Of a DNA stretch of 10,155 nt, positions 7,479 to 10,155 are shown in pieces. Origin of the DNA: Bacillota bacterium. Lineage in GTDB: Bacteria; Bacillota_I; Bacilli_A; MOL361; Turicibacteraceae. The first letter of the stretch is position 1. The number at the start of each line of letters is the position of its first letter. The DNA is taken from NCBI GenBank assembly GCA_003486705.1, contig DNGE01000091.1:1-10155 (forward strand). Reading direction: 5' to 3'. The notes under the pieces were generated by a model, which had not been told where the DNA came from, searched no databases, and saw nothing but the letters and a program-made list of their open reading frames with translations. Both the position numbers and the translations under genes were made by a program.

Positions 7479-8838
7479 CTTCTTCGGTCCCTCCATGCTG
7501 TATGTACTCAATCGTTAACATATGTTTATGAGTTATGGTTTTACAATATGCCGTTTTCTTTAAAAGTGGTATCCAGATAATGTTATCGTTATCATCTACA
7601 ATTAGTGGCCAAGTATCTCTCAAATGTTTTGGAACCTTTTCCTCAATCATTATTTCTTTAACTTTTTTACGTCCATAATCGTTGATTAATTTAATCCGAT
7701 CCCCTGGTTTTCTAGTTCTAACTTTTAATGGCAATTCTATTTCATTATAACACAAATGAACTTTATTAATGCAAGATTTTTCCGTTTTTTCATCGACTTT
7801 GTTCTCCCTAAAATCCAATATATCGTAATTTGGGAGAATTTGCGTTTCGTTAAGTTTAAGCGCTATCTCATATGGCTCTAGCTTAGTTTTTGCTTGCTGA
7901 ATTTTTAGTACATTATAAGCAATTATACAGCTAATTCCTTGAGGTAAGTTCATCTGTAAATTTGGCTTTTCCGATTGCACTAATTTTAATAATTCATTTA
8001 CATGAATGGCTTGAATATCTCTTAACGTAAAGCATTGTAACATTCGTCTAATCAAACGTTTTGATAAACTTAAAGGTAGTTCATTTATAAAACTTCGAGG
8101 CACCTCTAAATAGTTATCCGTTCTTAAAACGTTTAACATTAGTTTATCAACTTTATCAGAAAAATACTTCTCATCTTCGCTTAAGTTTTCACTTAATAGC
8201 CTAGACTGTTTATAAACAGATGGGCTTTCTTCAACTAATTTTGGTATGATGTGATGTCGAATTCTGTTACGGGTATAAACATCACTTTGATTTGATTGAT
8301 CTTCTCTAAAAGCTACACCATGCTCTTCACAGTACTTATAAATATCAACTTTTGTCACATTAATTAATGGACGAACGACGTTTAACCCATATGCTTTTGT
8401 TTTCGGTTCAATTCCAATTAATCCTGCCGGTGTCCCTTGGCTAATAAATCGGTGAACTTGTGTTTCTAAATGATCATCAGCATGATGAGCTGTTACAATT
8501 GCTGTTGCTTGATAGCGAGTCGCCACCTCCTTAAAAAATTCGTAACGCTTTTTCCTTGCATAATCGTGAAAATTAACATTTTTCTGAGGTTTTTCAAGAG
8601 AATAAACTTCACACGGAACACCATATAGACGTGACTGTTGTTGAACTAATTGCTCATCTAATATGGCATCAGAACGCTTTTGATGATTGACATGTGCCAC
8701 AACTAAACTTAAATTAAGTTTCATTAAGCTATGTAGCATTGCCATAGAATCAGCGCCACCTGATATCGCGACAACGACAACTTCATTCTCTTTAAATAAA
8801 TTGTATTGCTCAATCGTCTTTAATATGACATTTTCCAT
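7471..8838 (-). CDS. tilS: tRNA(Ile)-lysidine synthase
   Basis: Joins lysine to C34 of tRNA-Ile with anticodon CAU, using ATP, so that the tRNA reads AUA and is charged with isoleucine. It is essential in most bacteria and cytoplasmic. It is 455 aa from ATG 8836-8838. A TTG directly upstream is also in reach of AGGAG, but the ATG is better spaced. The N-type ATP pyrophosphatase P-loop is SGGADS (26-31), with HHADDHLET (118-126), GTPAGLIGI (135-143) and the TilS signature [15 protein letters not shown] (180-194). The C-terminal substrate-binding domain is recognisable at [10 protein letters not shown] (373-382) and the following GRKKVKEIM. The region between (about 215-370) is poorly conserved, as usual. 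It is the first gene of tilS-hpt-ftsH. Confidence 0.96.
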   Translation of the reverse strand: MENVILKTIEQYNLFKENEVVVVAISGGADSMAMLHSLMKLNLSLVVAHVNHQKRSDAILDEQLVQQQSRLYGVPCEVYSLEKPQKNVNFHDYARKKRYEFFKEVATRYQATAIVTAHHADDHLETQVHRFISQGTPAGLIGIEPKTKAYGLNVVRPLINVTKVDIYKYCEEHGVAFREDQSNQSDVYTRNRIRHHIIPKLVEESPSVYKQSRLLSENLSEDEKYFSDKVDKLMLNVLRTDNYLEVPRSFINELPLSLSKRLIRRMLQCFTLRDIQAIHVNELLKLVQSEKPNLQMNLPQGISCIIAYNVLKIQQAKTKLEPYEIALKLNETQILPNYDILDFRENKVDEKTEKSCINKVHLCYNEIELPLKVRTRKPGDRIKLINDYGRKKVKEIMIEEKVPKHLRDTWPLIVDDNDNIIWIPLLKKTAYCKTITHKHMLTIEYIQHGGTEEDE

Positions 8839-8872
8839 CAAAGAAACTCCTATTCCAAAACACTTATTTAAT

Positions 8873-8878
8873 ATTATA
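8873..8878 (-). promoter_or_regulatory. candidate -10 of the tilS-hpt-ftsH promoter
   Basis: TATAAT on the minus strand, 34 bp before the tilS start codon. The best -35 match at a 16-bp spacing is TTTAAA, which is weak. Because a terminator stands just upstream (8972-9011), the tilS unit needs its own promoter, and this is the best-placed hexamer. Confidence 0.5.
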
Positions 8879-8950
8879 GCCCTTTTTACTATAATTTAAA
8901 GTCACTTGCAATCATTCTTACATATTTTTCAAAGTTATAACTATTTCCTG

Positions 8951-8971
8951 AGCAATATTTCTAATATTGCT
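8951..8971. repeat. perfect 9-bp inverted repeat next to the terminator
   Basis: AGCAATATT (8951-8959), loop TCT, AATATTGCT (8963-8971). It abuts the larger terminator hairpin directly. It could be a second terminator stem, a 3'-end processing or protection element, or an operator in front of the tilS promoter. Confidence 0.6.
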
Positions 8972-9011
8972 AACAAAAAAGATCAAACCGATGGGCTTGA
9001 TCTCTTTTGTT
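8972..9011 (-). terminator. intrinsic terminator of an unidentified minus-strand transcript
   Basis: A 15-bp stem with one mismatch (8972-8986 with 8997-9011) and a 10-nt loop. On the minus strand the core AGATCAA/TTGATCT is preceded by an A-rich arm and followed by TTTTTGTT, the usual terminator form. On the plus strand a T7 tract begins six bases after the stem, so weak activity in that direction is possible. There is no gene immediately upstream on the minus strand. Confidence 0.75.
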
Positions 9012-9642
9012 ATGGGATTTTTTTGTTATTGAGCTTCATCGCACAAAGGGCGATAAATATGGTATTCGCTTTGAATTCTTACATTCAAAACTGCATTAAT
9101 TATTTTGTTTGAAGGCAGTTAACAAAATAACAACACGTTAGAAGTATATAACTTGAAGGCATTCGTTACTACTTCTACACCAATTCCTACACTGATGGCA
9201 GTCAGATATATTATTGGCTTTTTTCTTCTTTTTATACACTGAAGATAAGTGACTTTTACCAAAGTGGATATTTTTTTGTGATTAAAGGTGACTTTGGTTT
9301 CCCTTTTATCCTTAAGCTCACTCATGAGCATTTATGTTTTTCATCATTATGATTTATTGTCTGACGATCTCAGTCGCCTTATCTATTCAATTGTCTCGTC
9401 CGAATACAGGTTGAAGTTTTTAACTTCAGTTTTTCACAAGTTTCTTCTTGTTTCTAATTAGCTATTAGTTTAATAGAAATAATAACTTACTGAGTGTAAC
9501 AAGGTGGTTAAATATCGGTTCCAGGTTCCTTATTTAAGTCTTCTTAACTTCAAGAAGTATTACGTCTATGGGATATATTAAATTGTCATGTTTAAAAGTG
9601 GTCATTTCGCAAAAAGCATTTATCTTACCATTAAGATCGTTT

Positions 9643-9657
9643 AGCGTTTACCCCGCT
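9643..9657. repeat. short hairpin, possible degenerate relative of the 18-bp motif
   Basis: Stem AGCG/CGCT with a 7-nt loop, reading GGGTAAA on the minus strand. It lies 13 bases after the 14-bp motif, as an 18-bp hairpin does after the other copy (about 23 bases). The loop differs, so kinship is only suggested. Confidence 0.25.
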
Positions 9658-9670
9658 TTAATTTTCTTAT

Positions 9671-9684
9671 TGTCGTGTTTTAGT
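9671..9684. repeat. 14-bp motif, copy 1
   Basis: TGTCGTGTTTTAGT on the plus strand, identical to 9980-9993 and 309 bp from it. On the minus strand it reads ACTAAAACACGACA. Confidence 0.7.
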
Positions 9685-9737
9685 ATAACTTACAACTTTT
9701 TTAAAATTTGACTTCTGTGTTCTAACGGTTGAGCTTG

Positions 9738-9755
9738 CTATGTTTTCGGCCATTG
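9738..9755 (-). repeat. 18-bp hairpin motif, copy C
   Basis: Minus strand CAATGGCCGAAAACATAG. Pairs C-G, A-T, T-A and G-C close the loop GCCGAAAA, with an A-A mismatch at the second position and an outer G-C pair (9756, 9737). In frame it opens a 29-codon minus frame (MAENIASS...YTKTRQ) that runs through the 14-bp motif, but no ribosome site precedes it. Confidence 0.65.
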
Positions 9756-9938
9756 CGCACTTGATTGATTAGAACTTTAGTTTATTCATTTTAACAATTT
9801 TGGCTCACAGCATGCGCTGCTTAAAGTATTGATTTCTCACTCACTAATTTACTTCGATTTTACTGCATATAAACTACAATTATGACGCTTTGTCTTAATT
9901 CATTTAACACTGATTTAAGCATTTATATATTCCAATTG

Positions 9939-9956
9939 TTACGTTTTCGGCCGTTA
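9939..9956 (-). repeat. 18-bp hairpin motif, copy B
   Basis: Minus strand TAACGGCCGAAAACGTAA. It has the same loop GCCGAAAA. The T-A pair of the other copies at the fourth position is C-G here, a compensating change. An outer G-C pair (9957, 9938) is kept. It lies 201 bp from copy C. Confidence 0.65.
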
Positions 9957-9979
9957 CTAGGAAATCCTAAAATCTTAAA

Positions 9980-9993
9980 TGTCGTGTTTTAGT
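9980..9993. repeat. 14-bp motif, copy 2
   Basis: Exact copy of TGTCGTGTTTTAGT at 9671-9684. Similarity continues loosely for about 15 bases on the right side (both are followed by an AACTT within 20 bases) and then fades. Confidence 0.7.
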
Positions 9994-10137
9994 CTTTTAA
10001 TAACTTTGTTCTTATCAAAAAGGTTACTTCCAATTTGGTATATAAATATGTTGATACAATTCGTATTTACTTTGTTCTCTAATTTTGGGTTTGCTTAACT
10101 TTTAGCTGGTTTCAAAGAGTTTATCCACTGTATGAGG

Positions 10138-10155
10138 TTATGTTTTCGGCCATAA
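10138..10155 (-). repeat. 18-bp hairpin motif, copy A (at the window edge)
   Basis: Minus strand TTATGGCCGAAAACATAA, a perfect 5-bp stem TTATG/CATAA around the loop GCCGAAAA. It lies 199 bp from copy B. The window ends here, so further copies to the right cannot be judged. Confidence 0.65.

Larger units (their letters stand above)
9012..10155 (-). other. long gene-free stretch, candidate structured non-coding RNA
   Basis: Over 1.1 kb without a convincing coding frame on either strand. The longest minus frame (9331-9119, 70 codons) has no ribosome site. Perfect local hairpins are numerous: 9-bp 9101-9109/9121-9129, 8-bp 9139-9146/9170-9177, 8-bp 9258-9265/9291-9298, 7-bp 9070-9076/9083-9089, 7-bp 9412-9418/9422-9428, 6-bp 9462-9467/9471-9476 and 6-bp 9540-9545/9552-9557. 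It also carries three copies of an 18-bp hairpin motif and two of a 14-bp motif. A terminator at its minus-strand end suggests it is transcribed toward tilS. That it is one RNA is inference. A decayed gene or repeat region is the alternative. No tRNA or rRNA sequence was recognised. Confidence 0.35.

Noticed and set aside
9119..9331. 70-codon minus-strand frame in the right-hand gene-free region
   Set aside because: No ribosome site before either of its ATGs, no family resemblance, and it covers several perfect hairpins, so it is more likely non-coding.
9496..9535. GTAACAAGGTGG and GGTTCC, reminiscent of the 16S rRNA 3' end
   Set aside because: The similarity stops after about ten bases and the anti-Shine-Dalgarno tail is missing, so it is not rRNA.
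10106..10121. CTCTTTGAAACCAGCT on the minus strand, similar to rRNA boxA antiterminator
   Set aside because: Only a partial match with no rRNA gene or rRNA promoter downstream in the window.
10121..10129. DnaA-box-like TTATCCACT (also TTATTCACA at 2989-2997)
   Set aside because: Isolated sites, the first with a mismatch; no cluster, no dnaA or dnaN nearby, so no origin is supported.
9738..10155. CRISPR array reading of the GTTTTCGGCC repeats
   Set aside because: Repeats are only about 18 bp with 180-bp gaps and no cas genes are visible; spacing does not fit an array.

Overview
The window looks like chromosomal DNA from a low-GC Gram-positive bacterium (Bacillota). The evidence is AT-rich sequence, strong AGGAGG-type ribosome binding sites, intrinsic terminators, and the gene set tilS, hpt, ftsH, coaX, hslO, which is a familiar near-origin block in Bacillales and relatives. 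The divergent CoaX and the AT richness would suit an Erysipelotrichia/Turicibacter-like lineage, but this is a guess from protein flavour and no taxonomic marker gene is present.

Layout, left to right. Positions 2-112 hold the tail of a possible plus-strand gene cut by the window edge. A non-coding stretch follows to about 507. A 65-aa membrane-anchored small protein lies at 508-705 (+) with its own terminator. A minus-strand unit, read right to left, contains coaX (2826-2071), hslO (2040-1168) and a 98-aa two-helix membrane protein (1138-842), ending in a terminator at about 800. A small multi-helix membrane protein lies at 3128-3457 (+). It converges on an SH3b-VanY peptidoglycan carboxypeptidase (4629-3487, -), and the two share a bidirectional terminator. 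A second minus-strand unit holds tilS (8838-7471), hpt (7478-6939) and ftsH (6915-4843), closed by a near-ideal terminator formed from a 36-bp palindrome. From about 8880 to the right edge, some 1.28 kb has no convincing gene.

How the genes work together. tilS-hpt-ftsH is the classic housekeeping block: tRNA-Ile2 lysidine synthesis, purine salvage and membrane proteolysis, with tilS and hpt overlapping by 8 bp. coaX (pantothenate phosphorylation, first step to CoA) and hslO (redox-activated chaperone Hsp33) usually follow ftsH directly. Here about 2 kb containing the VanY-like enzyme and an opposite-strand membrane gene lies between the two halves.

The least ordinary part is the right end. 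An intrinsic terminator pointing toward tilS (8972-9011) closes some minus-strand transcript with no visible gene. Upstream of it are many local hairpins, an 18-bp hairpin motif present three times at about 200-bp spacing (201 and 199 bp), and an exact 14-bp repeat present twice. A large structured non-coding RNA is one possible reading. A decayed repeat region is the main alternative.
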